Positions 33,507-45,389 of a stretch of 64,000 nucleotides of DNA are shown here, one piece after another (within the stretch, counting starts at the first letter, position 1; the number at the start of each line of letters is the position of its first letter). The notes under the pieces were generated by a model that saw only the letters and a program-made list of their open reading frames with translations, had not been told where the DNA came from and ran no database searches. Source of the stretch: Massilia sp. Bi118 (GTDB lineage: Bacteria; Pseudomonadota; Gammaproteobacteria; Burkholderiales; Burkholderiaceae_D). Location: positions 147,297-211,296 of the forward strand of contig NZ_CAKKMV010000011.1 of NCBI RefSeq assembly GCF_918697865.1, read 5' to 3'. Both the position numbers and the translations under genes were made by a program.

Positions 33507-33961
33507 TGTGACCACAGGCGCAGTTGCCCCTGCATCGTCATCTCGCCATTCAGGCTGATCCTCCCCAGGTTGCCGCTGACCGCGCCATGCGGATCGGCCT
33601 GCACGCTGATCGAGTCGAAGCCGGTGTCCGTGAAGCGGGTGTAGCCCGGCAGGGTCAGCGCCACGTAATTGGTGCCGTCGGCGCTTGTTTGCGGGCTGAT
33701 GTTCAGGCCGAGCATCTGGATCCTGCCGCCGGGGTTCCTGACCACGATATAAGTCATGCGCTCGTCGACCTTCTGGCCGATGACCAGGCGGCTGTCGCCA
33801 GTGGTGTTGTCGGGCTGGCGGTTCAGGTTCAGGTCGACCGCGAAGCTGATGCCGTCGGCGCCGCGCACCGTGGCCAGTTCGCTGTCCGGCAGCGGCTTCG
33901 GGCCGCCGGCCAGCGCGGCGAGCGGCAGCAGCAAACCAAAGGCGGCGGGCATTTTCATCAT
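33503..33961 (-). CDS. Small secreted LSDSxLxxVxG-motif protein (third gene of operon)
   Basis: A 152-residue protein with a signal peptide (about 1-18, LAALA|GG) followed by LPDSELATVRGADGISF at 24-40. The rest is predicted beta-rich with short repeats (VALTLPGYTRFTDTGFDSISVQ, ISLNGEMTMQGQLRLWSH). The motif position and pattern match three neighbouring proteins. The family resembles DUF6160/FilA-type proteins of Acinetobacter and Pseudomonas. Function unknown. It overlaps the previous gene by ATGA. Confidence 0.75.
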   Translation of the reverse strand: MMKMPAAFGLLLPLAALAGGPKPLPDSELATVRGADGISFAVDLNLNRQPDNTTGDSRLVIGQKVDERMTYIVVRNPGGRIQMLGLNISPQTSADGTNYVALTLPGYTRFTDTGFDSISVQADPHGAVSGNLGRISLNGEMTMQGQLRLWSH

Positions 33962-34824
33962 GGCCGGAACTTGATGTCCAGGTACTGCAGCTGGATCGAG
34001 CCGATGCGCGAGCTGCCGAGGTCCACGTTCGGCGCCACGGTGCCGCCGGCGTCGCTGCGGAAGCTGATGTTTTCGATCTGCAGGGTGCCGGCGGCGGCCG
34101 CCGCGCCGGCCTCCGGCCAGTTGATGCCGATGTGCAGGCGCGAATTGCCGGCTTCATCGGTGCGGGCATTGAAGATGCCGGCTTGGGCCGAGACGTCGGC
34201 CAGTCGCCATGGCCCCACCGGCGCCGAGCCGTCATCAAGCGCGGCGCCGATCTTCACGCCGGACAGCACCATCGCCTCGCCCGTCGCCGCGCGGCCGTTC
34301 GGCTGCAGCGACAGGCTGCCGATCTCCATGCGGGTAGACATGCCGAAGGCCAGGCCCTCGCCCGTCACCGGCGTCGACCACTGGAAGCCGCCGCCGTAAT
34401 ACACGAGGTCCTTCAGGATCACGCTGCCGCCATAGACATTGACACCGTTGTCGCCGACGTCGAAGTCGAAGGCCATCTGCCAGGCTTCGCGCCCCAGCAC
34501 GTTCTGCGGCATGGCGATGTTGACGATCTCCGCCCCGCCCTGTCCCCGCTGGATCACATCCAGGCGATAGGGGTCGGCAAAGGGTGCGTCGAGATTGTCC
34601 GAGCGCGAGGCCGACAGGTTGCCGATGCCGATGCTGCCGCGGCCGTCCGGCGTGGTGTAGCGCATCGTGGCATTGCCGGACATCGCGAAGTTCGACAGGT
34701 TGAAGCTCATGCCGTCGCGGCCGCCGATCTTGGCGAGCGCGCTGTCGGACAGCGACTCCAGCGCGAACGCGGCGCACGGAACCAGCAACAGCGCAGTCAG
34801 GCAAGGCGTGAGGGCGCGGCGCAT
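33958..34824 (-). CDS. Secreted LSDSxLxxIGG-motif protein (second gene of operon)
   Basis: A 288-residue protein with a signal peptide (about 1-21) then LSDSALAKIGGRDGMSF at 25-41, the only member here with a true Gly-Gly. The long beta-rich body (IGIGNLSASRSDN, GVNVYGGSVILKDLVYYGGGF, MEIGSLSLQPNG) ends IGSIQLQYLDIKFRP, like the C-termini of related proteins. Coupled on both sides (TGATG and ATGA). A DUF6160/FilA-like surface or periplasmic protein is likely; the substrate of the nearby C39 peptidase is a hypothesis. Confidence 0.75.
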   Translation of the reverse strand: MRRALTPCLTALLLVPCAAFALESLSDSALAKIGGRDGMSFNLSNFAMSGNATMRYTTPDGRGSIGIGNLSASRSDNLDAPFADPYRLDVIQRGQGGAEIVNIAMPQNVLGREAWQMAFDFDVGDNGVNVYGGSVILKDLVYYGGGFQWSTPVTGEGLAFGMSTRMEIGSLSLQPNGRAATGEAMVLSGVKIGAALDDGSAPVGPWRLADVSAQAGIFNARTDEAGNSRLHIGINWPEAGAAAAAGTLQIENISFRSDAGGTVAPNVDLGSSRIGSIQLQYLDIKFRP

Positions 34825-35603
34825 CAGTGTCCCGGCGGATTATTGACCGGCACCATGCCGTTCAGGTTCAGCGCCATCAGCTTGTCGCGCCAGTTCAGCC
34901 AGACGCCGGCCTGGGCTTCCGTCAAGGCCGGCATGCCGGCCGCGGCCTGGAAGGTCACCGGCGTCTTGAGCACCGAGATCCAGAAGTCGCGGCTCGGGCC
35001 ATTGGCGTCGCCGGCGGTGACGGCGCCGACATCGGACAGCTTGAGCGTGCAGTCGCTGCAGGTGCCGTCCCAGCGCTTGCCGCCGCCCGGGTCCATGAGG
35101 GTGTCGATGGCGCCTTGCGCGCCGGCGTCGATGCGCATCGCGCCGGACAGGGTCGCGATCTTCATGCCGATGTCGCCGGCGATGCTGTCGAAACCCAGGC
35201 GCATGCCGATGACTTCGCGCTGGCCGGCGGTGCCGGTGTTACGGTAGACGAATTCGAAATAGGGATTGGAGATTTGTACCAAGCGCTGGGCGTCGCCGGC
35301 GTCGCTGCGGCCGAAGCGCAAGGCGCTGATGTCGAGGTCGGCGCCGCTGCCGTTGCGTGGGCCGTAGGTGTATTCGCCCAGGCGCATGTTCGCCAGGTTG
35401 GCGTTCAGGGTCACGTCGGCATCGAGAGCGATGCGGGTGAAATCGAAACCGTTGTAGCTGGAATTACTGACGGTGAACAGGCCCTGCCCGCTCACGGTGG
35501 ACATCTCGCTGTCCGACAGCGCGCGCATCTGGGCCGCGGCCTGCCCTGCTGCCAGCAGGCTGCATGCGGCGAGTGCCAGTGCGAGGAAAAAACGTCTGCT
35601 CAT
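34824..35603 (-). CDS. Secreted LSDSEMSTVSG-motif protein (first gene of operon)
   Basis: A 259-residue protein with a signal peptide (about 1-24, QAAA|Q), then LSDSEMSTVSGQGLF at 29-43. The body is beta-rich (FDFTRIALDADVTLNANLANMRLGEYTYG) and holds one CxxC (CSDC) that could form a disulfide or bind metal. It shares TGATG with the next gene, giving a three-gene operon. Confidence 0.75.
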   Translation of the reverse strand: MSRRFFLALALAACSLLAAGQAAAQMRALSDSEMSTVSGQGLFTVSNSSYNGFDFTRIALDADVTLNANLANMRLGEYTYGPRNGSGADLDISALRFGRSDAGDAQRLVQISNPYFEFVYRNTGTAGQREVIGMRLGFDSIAGDIGMKIATLSGAMRIDAGAQGAIDTLMDPGGGKRWDGTCSDCTLKLSDVGAVTAGDANGPSRDFWISVLKTPVTFQAAAGMPALTEAQAGVWLNWRDKLMALNLNGMVPVNNPPGH

Positions 35604-35633
35604 GGAGATCCCGACGAGCGCTTCAAGTCAAAA

Positions 35634-35662
35634 ACGGCCCGGGGCAAGCGCCCACGGGCCGT
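35634..35662 (-). terminator. Rho-independent terminator after the 35681-36220 gene
   Basis: On the reverse strand an ACGGCCCG/CGGGCCGT stem is followed by a T-run (35629-35633). It separates the single gene from the three-gene operon. Confidence 0.7.
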
Positions 35663-35680
35663 CCCATCACCAACCAGGGA

Positions 35681-36220
35681 TTAGTGAGCCCAGATGTAGA
35701 CGGTGGTGCCTTGCAGCTTGATGTCTTTCATTTCGAAGCTGCCGTAGGAGGCGCTCGAGTTGCCCATCTTGATCGAGTCGACGCTCATCGACAGGTTCTT
35801 GGTGGTGTCGACCAGCGGGATCGCGATCTTGACGACGTCGCCGGTCGGTGCGAAGGCAGCCAGGCCGGCACCGCCGCTCACGCCCAGGGTGGTGTTGGCG
35901 TTCGGGACCATGGCGCCGCCTGCGCCGGTCGGCAGGGCTGCCATGGCTTCCGACTGGAAGGTGGCGTTGTTGACGATGTCGATCGTGGCGGCGATTGCAC
36001 CGGTGACCTTGATGTTGTTGAAGCTCACCGAGCCGCCGTTGGTATCGGTGTCGGTGTACTTGAATTCACCGATGTTGATATGCAGGTCGGCAGCGATCGA
36101 CACGCCATCACGGCCCGAAACCTTGGACAGGTCGCTGTCGGCGATCGGGGTCAGGGCCGATGCGTAGGAAGCGATCGAGGACAGGGCGGCGACGACGGCG
36201 AGTTGTTTCAGCAGTTTCAT
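35681..36220 (-). CDS. Small secreted LSKVSG-motif protein, monocistronic
   Basis: A 179-residue protein with a signal peptide (1-22, SYASA|L), then IADSDLSKVSGRDGVSI at 26-42. The beta-rich, Asn/Thr-rich body ends YGSFEMKDIKLQGTTVYIWAH, nearly the same as the end of the MshEN protein at 26529-27281. A good GGAG precedes the ATG. Its own promoter region carries two palindromes and it has its own terminator, so it is probably the highly expressed member. FilA-like by motif; function unknown. Confidence 0.78.
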   Translation of the reverse strand: MKLLKQLAVVAALSSIASYASALTPIADSDLSKVSGRDGVSIAADLHINIGEFKYTDTDTNGGSVSFNNIKVTGAIAATIDIVNNATFQSEAMAALPTGAGGAMVPNANTTLGVSGGAGLAAFAPTGDVVKIAIPLVDTTKNLSMSVDSIKMGNSSASYGSFEMKDIKLQGTTVYIWAH

Positions 36221-36287
36221 GGTATCTCCAGTAATTATTGTGATCGACGGGTGTCTCTTCGGCTCCGCAGCGCCTGGGAGCTTATTT

Positions 36288-36308
36288 CTTAATTGGAAGT
36301 CAATTAAG
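36288..36308. promoter_or_regulatory. Palindrome upstream of the 36220 gene
   Basis: CTTAATTG and CAATTAAG are perfectly inverted with a 5-base spacer, about 70 bases before the start codon. A likely operator. Confidence 0.45.
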
Positions 36309-36354
36309 TGATAAGGATGTTATTACTTCCGTTTCATTTAAGGCATTTTTTGTC

Positions 36355-36371
36355 TTGGCTCAACGAGCCAA
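36355..36371. promoter_or_regulatory. Second palindrome upstream of the 36220 gene
   Basis: TTGGCTC-aac-GAGCCAA, with 7-base arms, lies in an AT-rich stretch. The TTGGC/GCCAA ends also occur in the palindrome before the TonB gene (54770-54787). Confidence 0.4.
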
Positions 36372-36415
36372 ATCGATGGATTCCTGAGCCAGTCGTTTGG
36401 CGGTTGGCGAAGGCA

Positions 36416-36446
36416 TAAAAAAACCCGCTGCAAGCAGCGGGTCTTT
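36416..36446 (-). terminator. Rho-independent terminator after typA
   Basis: ACCCGCTG and CAGCGGGT form an 8-base stem with a 4-base loop, followed on the reverse strand by a T-run. Confidence 0.9.
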
Positions 36447-36467
36447 TCATGCAGCAGGAAGCGCGGA

Positions 36468-38303
36468 TTACGCAGCTTCGCGGCTGGCCTTCTTGCGCTC
36501 GTGCTCTTTCAGGTGACGCTTGCGCAGGCGGATGCTCTTCGGGGTGATCTCGACCAGTTCGTCGTCCTCGATGAATTCCACAGCGTATTCCAGCGACATC
36601 TGGATCGGCGGCACCAGGCGCACGGCTTCGTCGGTACCCGACGAACGCACGTTGGTCAGCTGCTTGCCCTTGATCGGGTTGACGACCAGGTCGTTGTCGC
36701 GCGAGTGGATGCCGATGATCATGCCTTCGTACACCGGGGTGTTGTGCTCGACGAACATGCGGCCGCGATCCTGCAGCTTCCAGATCGCGTAGGCCACGGC
36801 GGCGCCGTCGTCCTGCGAGATCAGCACGCCGTTACGGCGGCCGGCAAGTTCGCCCTTGCTGTTGTCGACCGGTGCGTATTCGTGGAACACGTGGCTCATC
36901 AGGCCAGTGCCGCGGGTCAGGGTCATGAATTCGCCCTGGAAGCCGATCAGGCCACGGGCCGGGATCAGGTATTCGAGGCGGACACGGCCCTTGCCGTCCG
37001 ATTCCATGTTCTGCAGGTCGCCACGGCGGCGGCCCAGCTCTTCCATGACGCCGCCCTGGTTGACTTCTTCGACGTCGACGGTCAGGTTTTCGTACGGCTC
37101 GTGGCGCACGCCATCGACCATCTTGTAGACCACGCGCGGACGCGACACGGCGAGCTCGAAGCCTTCACGACGCATGTTTTCCAGCAGGATGGTCAGGTGC
37201 AGTTCGCCGCGGCCCGAGACTTCGAACACGGTGTCGTCGTCGGTCGGCGAGACGCGCAGCGCCACGTTGGCCTTCAGTTCGCGCTCGAGACGCTCGCGCA
37301 GCTGGCGGCTGGTGACGAACTTGCCTTCGCGGCCGGCCAGCGGCGAGCTGTTGACCATGAAGTTCATGGTCAGGGTCGGCTCGTCGACGGTCAGCATCGG
37401 CAGCGCTTCCGGCACGTCCACGGCGCAGACGGTCGAACCGATGCCGATGTCTTCGATACCGTTGATCAGGCAGATGTCACCGGCAACGGCTTCATCGACC
37501 AGCACGCGCTCCAGGCCCTTGAAGTTCAGCACCTGGTTGATGCGGCCCTTGATCGGGGTCGAATCCGGGCCGTTCAGGATGATCACATCCTGGCCGGTCT
37601 TGACGCGGCCACGGTTCACGCGGCCGATACCGATCTTGCCGACGTAGGACGAGTAGTCCAGCGAGGTGATCTGCATCTGCAGCGGGCCGTCCGGATTGTC
37701 GTCACGCACCGGCACGTATTTCAGGATGGCGTCGAACAGCGGCTTCATGTCGCCGCCGCGCACGCTTTCGTCCATGCCGGCGTAGCCGTTCAGGCCCGAA
37801 GCGTAGACGATCGGGAAGTCCAGCTGCTCATCGGTGGCGCCCAGCTTGTCGAACAGTTCGAAAGTCTGGTTGATCGCCCAGTCGGCGCGTGCGCCCGGAC
37901 GGTCGATCTTGTTGACGACCACGATCGGCTTCAGGCCCAGGGCCAGCGCCTTGCGGGTCACGAAGCGGGTCTGCGGCATCGGGCCTTCCTGGGCGTCGAC
38001 CAGCAGCAGCACCGAGTCGACCATCGACAGCACGCGCTCGACCTCACCGCCGAAGTCGGCGTGGCCAGGGGTGTCGACGATGTTGATGTGGGTGCCTTCG
38101 TACTCGACTGCGCAGTTCTTCGACAGAATCGTGATGCCACGTTCCTTTTCGAGATCGTTCGAGTCCATCACGCGGGTGTCGACCGCCTGGTTTTCACGGA
38201 AAGTGCCGGATTGGCGCAGCAGCTGGTCCACCAGGGTGGTCTTGCCGTGGTCAACGTGGGCGATGATTGCGATATTACGAATCGCGCGTTTGGTGTCTGA
38301 CAT
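36468..38303 (-). CDS. typA: Ribosome-associated GTPase TypA/BipA
   Basis: Translational GTPase acting on the ribosome in stress and assembly. The 611-residue protein has the G1 motif AHVDHGKT at 15-22, the switch region [32 protein letters not shown] and the BipA C-terminal domain ([47 protein letters not shown]). The ATG at 38303 was chosen; an in-frame TTG at 38315 lacks support. It has its own terminator. TATAGT is visible upstream on the reverse strand near 38403. Confidence 0.97.
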   Translation of the reverse strand: MSDTKRAIRNIAIIAHVDHGKTTLVDQLLRQSGTFRENQAVDTRVMDSNDLEKERGITILSKNCAVEYEGTHINIVDTPGHADFGGEVERVLSMVDSVLLLVDAQEGPMPQTRFVTRKALALGLKPIVVVNKIDRPGARADWAINQTFELFDKLGATDEQLDFPIVYASGLNGYAGMDESVRGGDMKPLFDAILKYVPVRDDNPDGPLQMQITSLDYSSYVGKIGIGRVNRGRVKTGQDVIILNGPDSTPIKGRINQVLNFKGLERVLVDEAVAGDICLINGIEDIGIGSTVCAVDVPEALPMLTVDEPTLTMNFMVNSSPLAGREGKFVTSRQLRERLERELKANVALRVSPTDDDTVFEVSGRGELHLTILLENMRREGFELAVSRPRVVYKMVDGVRHEPYENLTVDVEEVNQGGVMEELGRRRGDLQNMESDGKGRVRLEYLIPARGLIGFQGEFMTLTRGTGLMSHVFHEYAPVDNSKGELAGRRNGVLISQDDGAAVAYAIWKLQDRGRMFVEHNTPVYEGMIIGIHSRDNDLVVNPIKGKQLTNVRSSGTDEAVRLVPPIQMSLEYAVEFIEDDELVEITPKSIRLRKRHLKEHERKKASREAA

Positions 38304-38606
38304 ATGCGTTTTCAACAGTAAATGTTGCGTGATGGGTGGAGGCGTCCGCTCAGGGGCGCTCGGCTAGTGGCGCTCGGCATAGCCGATTTCCAGAACCCGC
38401 TACTATAGCACGGTTATGCGTCGTGCTGCGCCGCAGCGACGGGAAAACACCTGAATTTCCGACGATTTGCTGCCAATAAGCAGCGTAGCGGCGAAATGTT
38501 GAATGTCGATGAGGTCCCGGACGCCGCCGGCAGCACGGGGCTGCCTTTCCGGGAGCAGGGACGATATGGAGGGGCAGCGGCGGATTTCAAGGCCCGCCGC
38601 CGATAT

Positions 38607-39527
38607 TTACTGTTTCGCCGCGATCAGGCGCTCCGGCGCCAGAATCGCATACTCCTGCAACACAGCCGTGCCCAGCAGCCTGCCATCGGCGTACACCCGC
38701 ACCCTGCCCTGCTCCGGCGGCACCGTCACCGGCTCCTTGCCCAACGCCAGGCGCTGGCCGTTCAGGAAGCGCTTCTCCAGCTCGGGCGTCAGGTCGACGC
38801 GCGGGAAGGTCGACAGCAGCGCGTCGACCGGGGCCAGCAGCGACAGCGGATTTTCAATCGCCTGCAGCTCTTCCAGGGTCACCATGTTGTCCGTGGTCAG
38901 CGAGCCGACCTGCACCCGGCGCAGCGCGCTCAGGTGGGCGCCGCAGCCGAGCGTGGCGCCGATGTCCTCGCCCAGCACGCGCACATAGGTTCCCTTGCTG
39001 CACTTGACGCGGATGGTCAGAAACGGGGCGGCAATCGCGACCAGTTCCAGCTCGTGGATGGTGACCGGGCGCGCCTCGCGCTCCAGCGTCACGCCTTCGC
39101 GCGCATATTCGTACAGCGCCTTGCCGTCGCGCTTGAGCGCCGAATACATCGGCGGCACCTGCAGGATGGGACCGCGGAAGCGCGCCAGCGCGGCTTCGAC
39201 CTGCTCGGTGGTCACGGACACGTCGCGCGTCTCCAGCACCTCGCCCTCGGTGTCGCCGGTGGTGGTGGTGATGCCCAGGTGGACGGTGGCCAGGTAGGTC
39301 TTGTCCGCTTCCAGCAGGTCTTGCGAGAACTTGGTCGCCTCGCCGAAGCACAGCGGCAGCAGGCCGGTGGCGAAGGGGTCGAGGGTGCCGGTGTGGCCGG
39401 CCTTCTTGGCGTTGACGATGCGTTTCACTTTCATCAGCGCATCGTTCGAGGAGAAGCCGACCGGCTTGTCGATCAATAGCACCCCGTCGACCAGGTCGCG
39501 GGGCTTTTTCGGAGGGCGCGCGTTCAC
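38607..39527 (-). CDS. truB: tRNA pseudouridine-55 synthase TruB
   Basis: Makes pseudouridine 55 in tRNA. The 306-residue protein has the catalytic Asp50 in [41 protein letters not shown] and the [18 protein letters not shown] motif are also present. The GTG start at 39527 overlaps the rbfA stop (GTGA), so rbfA and truB are coupled. Confidence 0.97.
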   Translation of the reverse strand: MNARPPKKPRDLVDGVLLIDKPVGFSSNDALMKVKRIVNAKKAGHTGTLDPFATGLLPLCFGEATKFSQDLLEADKTYLATVHLGITTTTGDTEGEVLETRDVSVTTEQVEAALARFRGPILQVPPMYSALKRDGKALYEYAREGVTLEREARPVTIHELELVAIAAPFLTIRVKCSKGTYVRVLGEDIGATLGCGAHLSALRRVQVGSLTTDNMVTLEELQAIENPLSLLAPVDALLSTFPRVDLTPELEKRFLNGQRLALGKEPVTVPPEQGRVRVYADGRLLGTAVLQEYAILAPERLIAAKQ

Positions 39528-39952
39528 TCGGAGTCTGCGTCTTCGTCAGTATCGGCCGCGGCGGACTCGTCCACATAGTCAGCGGCGCGTGTGGCGTTGG
39601 CCTGGTCGATCAGGGCCGACATGGCGAGGCCGCGGGTGGTCGAGGTGTCGTGCAGGAAATGCAGCTGCGGCAGCGTGTGGATATGCAGGCGCTTGCCGAG
39701 CAGGTTGCGCAGGTAGCCGGAAGCCTTGTTCAGGCCTTCGAGGGTCTGCTTGATCTCGTCCGGGCTGTCCTTGAGCAGGGTGAACCAGATCTTCGCATGC
39801 GCGTAGTCCGGCGTCAGCTTGACTTCGCTGATGGTGACCATTCCCACGCGCGGATCCTTGAGCTCGTACGCGATGAGTTCCGACAAATCCTTCTGGATCT
39901 GGTCGGCCACGCGCAGGCCGCGCGATGGAATGCTTTTGCTATGTTTTGGCAT
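39524..39952 (-). CDS. rbfA: Ribosome-binding factor A
   Basis: 30S maturation factor. The 142-residue protein has the KH-like RbfA core ([44 protein letters not shown]), [24 protein letters not shown] and an acidic Asp/Glu-rich tail. It follows infB after a gap filled with two palindromic repeats. Confidence 0.95.
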   Translation of the reverse strand: MPKHSKSIPSRGLRVADQIQKDLSELIAYELKDPRVGMVTISEVKLTPDYAHAKIWFTLLKDSPDEIKQTLEGLNKASGYLRNLLGKRLHIHTLPQLHFLHDTSTTRGLAMSALIDQANATRAADYVDESAAADTDEDADSE

Positions 39953-39974
39953 ATTTTTTCGACAGCCTTTGATT

Positions 39975-40051
39975 CGTCATGCCCGCGCAGGCGGGAATCC
40001 AAGTTCGGTGGCGAATCGAAAAACTTGGGTTCCCGCCTGCGCGGGAACGAC
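39975..40051. repeat. Intergenic palindrome, CCCGCGCAGGCGGG family
   Basis: Arms 39982-40005 and 40022-40045 match in 23 of 24 positions when inverted. It lies inside the infB-rbfA gap and so on the operon mRNA. Related to 26424-26516. Confidence 0.8.
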
Positions 40052-40065
40052 GGGGTAACAAAAAC

Positions 40066-40112
40066 TTGGGGCCAGTGGTCCACGCCACATGGCGCGAGCC
40101 TCCTGACCCCAA
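40066..40112. repeat. Intergenic palindrome, TTGGGGYCAG family
   Basis: TTGGGGCCAG (40066-40075) is inverted as CTGACCCCAA (40103-40112) with one mismatch. An inner GCCAcatGGC is present. It stands next to the other repeat in the infB-rbfA gap. Confidence 0.65.
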
Positions 40113-40133
40113 ATGGTACTACCAAGCTAATAC

Positions 40134-43007
40134 TTACAGCGTACGCGCCACTTCCTGCACTTCGAACACTTCCAGAACGTCGCCGACCTGGATTTCGTTG
40201 TTGTTCTTCAGCGACAGGCCGCACTCGAGGCCAGCGCGGACTTCTTTCGCGTCGTCCTTGAAGCGCTTCAGCGAATCGATCTCGCCGGTCCAGATCACGA
40301 TGTTGTTGCGCAGCAGGCGGACCGAAGAGGTACGCTTGACCACGCCATCGGTGACCAGGCAGCCCGCGATCGCGCCGACCTTCGACACCAGGATGACCTG
40401 GCGGATTTCGACCTGGCCGGTGATGTGCTCGCGCTTCTCCGGCGCCAGCATGCCCGACAGTGCAGTCTTGATCTCGTCGATCGCATCGTAAATGATGCTG
40501 TAGTAACGGATGTCGACGCCGTTGGTCTCCGCCACCTTGCGCGCCTGGGCGTCGGCACGGGCATTGAAGCCGATGATGACTGCCTTCGAGGCGGTTGCCA
40601 GGTTGACGTCCGATTCGGTGATGCCGCCGACCGCCGCGTGGACGATCTGCACACGCACTTCCGAGGTCGACAGCTTCTGCAGCGAACCGACCAGCGCTTC
40701 CTGCGAACCCTGCACGTCGGTCTTGATGATGAGCGGCAGGTTCTTGACTTCACCCTCGCCCATCTGATCGAACATGTTTTCCAGTTTCGCTGCCTGCTGC
40801 TTGGCCAGCTTCACGTCGCGGAACTTACCTTGACGGAACAGGGCGATTTCGCGCGCCTTGCGCTCGTCGGCCATGACCATGACTTCTTCACCGGCGCTCG
40901 GCACTTCGGTCAGGCCCTGGATCTCGACCGGGAAGGACGGACCTGCTTCGGTGACCGACTTGCCGTTCTCGTCCAGCATCGCACGGACGCGGCCGAAGGA
41001 CGAACCCGCCAGCACGACATCGCCGCGCTTCAGGGTACCCGACTGCACCAGGATGGTGGCGACCGGGCCGCGGCCCTTGTCCAGGCGGGCTTCGACCACC
41101 AGGCCGCGCGCCAGCGATTCCACCGGCGCCTTCAGTTCCAGCACTTCGGCTTGCAGCAGCACGTTTTCCAGCAGGTCGTCGATGCCCTGGCCGGTCTTGG
41201 CCGACACCGGGACGAACGGCGACTCGCCGCCGTATTCTTCCGGCACCACGCCTTCGGCGACCAGTTCCTGGGTCACGCGGTCGGTGTTGGCGCCCTGCTT
41301 GTCGATCTTGTTGATCGCCACGACCAGGGGCACGCCGGCCGCTTTCGCGTGGGCAATTGCTTCCTTAGTCTGCGGCATCACGCCGTCGTCCGCCGCCACC
41401 ACCAGGATGACGATGTCGGTCGCCTTGGCGCCGCGGGCACGCATGGCGGTGAACGCCTCGTGGCCCGGGGTATCCAGGAAGGTGACCATGCCGCGCGGGG
41501 TATCCACGTGGTAAGCACCGATGTGCTGGGTAATACCGCCGGCTTCGCCAGCAGCCACTTTTGCACGACGGATGTAGTCCAGCAGCGAAGTCTTGCCGTG
41601 GTCGACGTGGCCCATGACGGTCACGACCGGCGCACGCGGCTTGGCTTCGAACTCGGCGTGCTCGCCCTGGTCGGCCAGCAGCGCTTCCGGATCGTCCTCG
41701 GCGGCAGCGAAGGCCTTGTGGCCCATCTCTTCCACCACGATCATCGCGGTTTCCTGGTCCAGCACCTGGTTGATGGTGCACATCTGGCCCAGCTTCATCA
41801 GCTGCTTGATGACCTCGGATGCCTTGACGGACATCTTGTGCGCCAGTTCGGCCACGGTAATGGTTTCCGGCACATGGACGTCCTTGACGATCGCCTCGGT
41901 CGGGGCCTGGAAGTTCGATTCGCGATCGTCGTGACCACGACGGCCGCCACGGCCGCCGCCGGCACGCCAGCCATCGCGGCCGCCGGTCGACGGCGCGCCA
42001 CGGCCCTTCATGCCGCCGCCAGGGGCGCCGCGCTTCTTCTCGTCCGACCAGGTCGAGGCCACATTGGCCGACTTGATCGATTTCTTGTCGCCCGGCTTCG
42101 GACGCGCGCCGTTGCTGGTCGCATCGCCCGGCTTGGCTTCGCCCGGCTTGGCCGTCGTTGCCGGCTTGTGCAGGGTGGCGGCTTCGGCCGTCTTCGGCTT
42201 CGGTGCCGGCACTTCCGGCGCCTTGATGACGCGGCGCGGCTGCGCCATCATGGCCTTGATCTGGGCCACTTCGTCAGCCACGGCCTTGCGTGCGCGCTCG
42301 GTGGCGGCAGCGCGTTCGGCGGCTTCCTTGGCGGCTTCGTCGGATTTGCGCTTGGATTCCTCGGCGGCTGCTTTCTTGGCTTCGTCGGCGGCTGCCTTCT
42401 TGGCTTCGGCTGCGGCATCGGCGGCGCCGGCTGCGGCGTCGGCCTGGGCAGCTGCATCGGCCTGGGCGGCGGCAGCGGCTTCACGCTGGGCGCGCTCCTC
42501 GGCGTCGCGCTTGGCCTGCTCTTCGGCCGCGGCGGCCTGTGCGGCCTTTTCGGATTCGAGCTTGGCCAGGCGTTCCTGCTTTTCACGCAGTTCCGCTTCC
42601 TGGCGCGCCAGCAGTTCCGACTGGCGGCGTGCTTCCTCGTCGCGGCGCGCCTGCTCGGCGGCGTCGACGACCGGGGTTGCGGCGGCCTTGGCCGTCACCA
42701 GGTCGTCGCGCTGCACGAAGGTGCGCTTCTTGCGGACTTCAACCTGGATGGTGCGCGATTTGCCGCTGGCGTCAGCCTGCTTGATCTCGGAAGTTTCCTT
42801 GCGGGTGACCGTGATCTTTTTCTTTTCGCCCGATTCGGTGGCGCCGTGGGTACGGCGCAGGTGGTTCAGCAGCTTATCCTTATCATCTTTGGACAAGGGA
42901 TCTGACGTCGAGCTTTTTTCGACGCCGGCAGAACGCAGCTGCGTCAGCAGCAAGTCCGCAGGCATCTTCAGTTCGGTGGCAAATTGGGCTACGTTGTTAC
43001 TCGCCAT
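40134..43007 (-). CDS. infB: Translation initiation factor IF-2
   Basis: GTPase that recruits initiator tRNA. The 957-residue protein has an N-terminal helical domain ([26 protein letters not shown]). A long Ala/Lys/Glu-rich linker (about 110-370) is mostly low complexity and probably coiled coil. The G domain is intact ([43 protein letters not shown]), and the C-terminal IF-2 domains are complete. Part of rimP-nusA-infB. Confidence 0.97.
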   Translation of the reverse strand: MASNNVAQFATELKMPADLLLTQLRSAGVEKSSTSDPLSKDDKDKLLNHLRRTHGATESGEKKKITVTRKETSEIKQADASGKSRTIQVEVRKKRTFVQRDDLVTAKAAATPVVDAAEQARRDEEARRQSELLARQEAELREKQERLAKLESEKAAQAAAAEEQAKRDAEERAQREAAAAAQADAAAQADAAAGAADAAAEAKKAAADEAKKAAAEESKRKSDEAAKEAAERAAATERARKAVADEVAQIKAMMAQPRRVIKAPEVPAPKPKTAEAATLHKPATTAKPGEAKPGDATSNGARPKPGDKKSIKSANVASTWSDEKKRGAPGGGMKGRGAPSTGGRDGWRAGGGRGGRRGHDDRESNFQAPTEAIVKDVHVPETITVAELAHKMSVKASEVIKQLMKLGQMCTINQVLDQETAMIVVEEMGHKAFAAAEDDPEALLADQGEHAEFEAKPRAPVVTVMGHVDHGKTSLLDYIRRAKVAAGEAGGITQHIGAYHVDTPRGMVTFLDTPGHEAFTAMRARGAKATDIVILVVAADDGVMPQTKEAIAHAKAAGVPLVVAINKIDKQGANTDRVTQELVAEGVVPEEYGGESPFVPVSAKTGQGIDDLLENVLLQAEVLELKAPVESLARGLVVEARLDKGRGPVATILVQSGTLKRGDVVLAGSSFGRVRAMLDENGKSVTEAGPSFPVEIQGLTEVPSAGEEVMVMADERKAREIALFRQGKFRDVKLAKQQAAKLENMFDQMGEGEVKNLPLIIKTDVQGSQEALVGSLQKLSTSEVRVQIVHAAVGGITESDVNLATASKAVIIGFNARADAQARKVAETNGVDIRYYSIIYDAIDEIKTALSGMLAPEKREHITGQVEIRQVILVSKVGAIAGCLVTDGVVKRTSSVRLLRNNIVIWTGEIDSLKRFKDDAKEVRAGLECGLSLKNNNEIQVGDVLEVFEVQEVARTL

Positions 43008-43051
43008 TCAGTCCTCTTTTCTTGTGTCGCGAGATGATAAAGATTTGCAAA

Positions 43052-45102
<2,051 letters not shown>

Positions 45103-45151
45103 TGACTTCTCCAGATTCCCGGTCCGGGTCCGGACCTCGTAAAACGATTCA

Positions 45152-45178
45152 ACAAAAAAAAAATGGGCAACTGCCCAT
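45152..45178 (-). terminator. Terminator hairpin in the rimP leader (possible attenuator)
   Basis: On the reverse strand ATGGGC-AGTT-GCCCAT is followed by about ten T. It lies between the rimP promoter (45252-45280) and the rimP start (45102). No second promoter is visible in the 50 bases beyond it. It could also end rluB transcripts. Confidence 0.8.
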
Positions 45179-45251
45179 CTTCTTATATTTCCAACCAGAT
45201 GAAAGTGCCTGCACCAAACTAAACGCTGGGAAGAACTTTAATTGGTTGCGA

Positions 45252-45280
45252 ATTATAACCCGATACAGGGCAGCCCGCAA
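45252..45280 (-). promoter_or_regulatory. Sigma70-type promoter for rimP-nusA-infB
   Basis: On the reverse strand TTGCGG (45275-45280) and TATAAT (45252-45257) are separated by exactly 17 bases. The predicted start is near 45245, about 140 bases before rimP. Confidence 0.7.
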
Positions 45281-45389
45281 TCGCTGCGCTGCAAAATGAA
45301 CAGGTATGCAACAGTTTACACCTTTGGCGACCGGAGCGATGAAAGCGCTCTGATTTACGCGCGCAAACATCGTTCCGATCGCCATTGAA

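Noticed and set aside
38316..38606. Small gene or RNA between truB and typA
   Set aside because: Only a TATAGT box, short direct repeats and a GCGGCGG/CCGCCGC stem are visible; no coding or RNA pattern is convincing.
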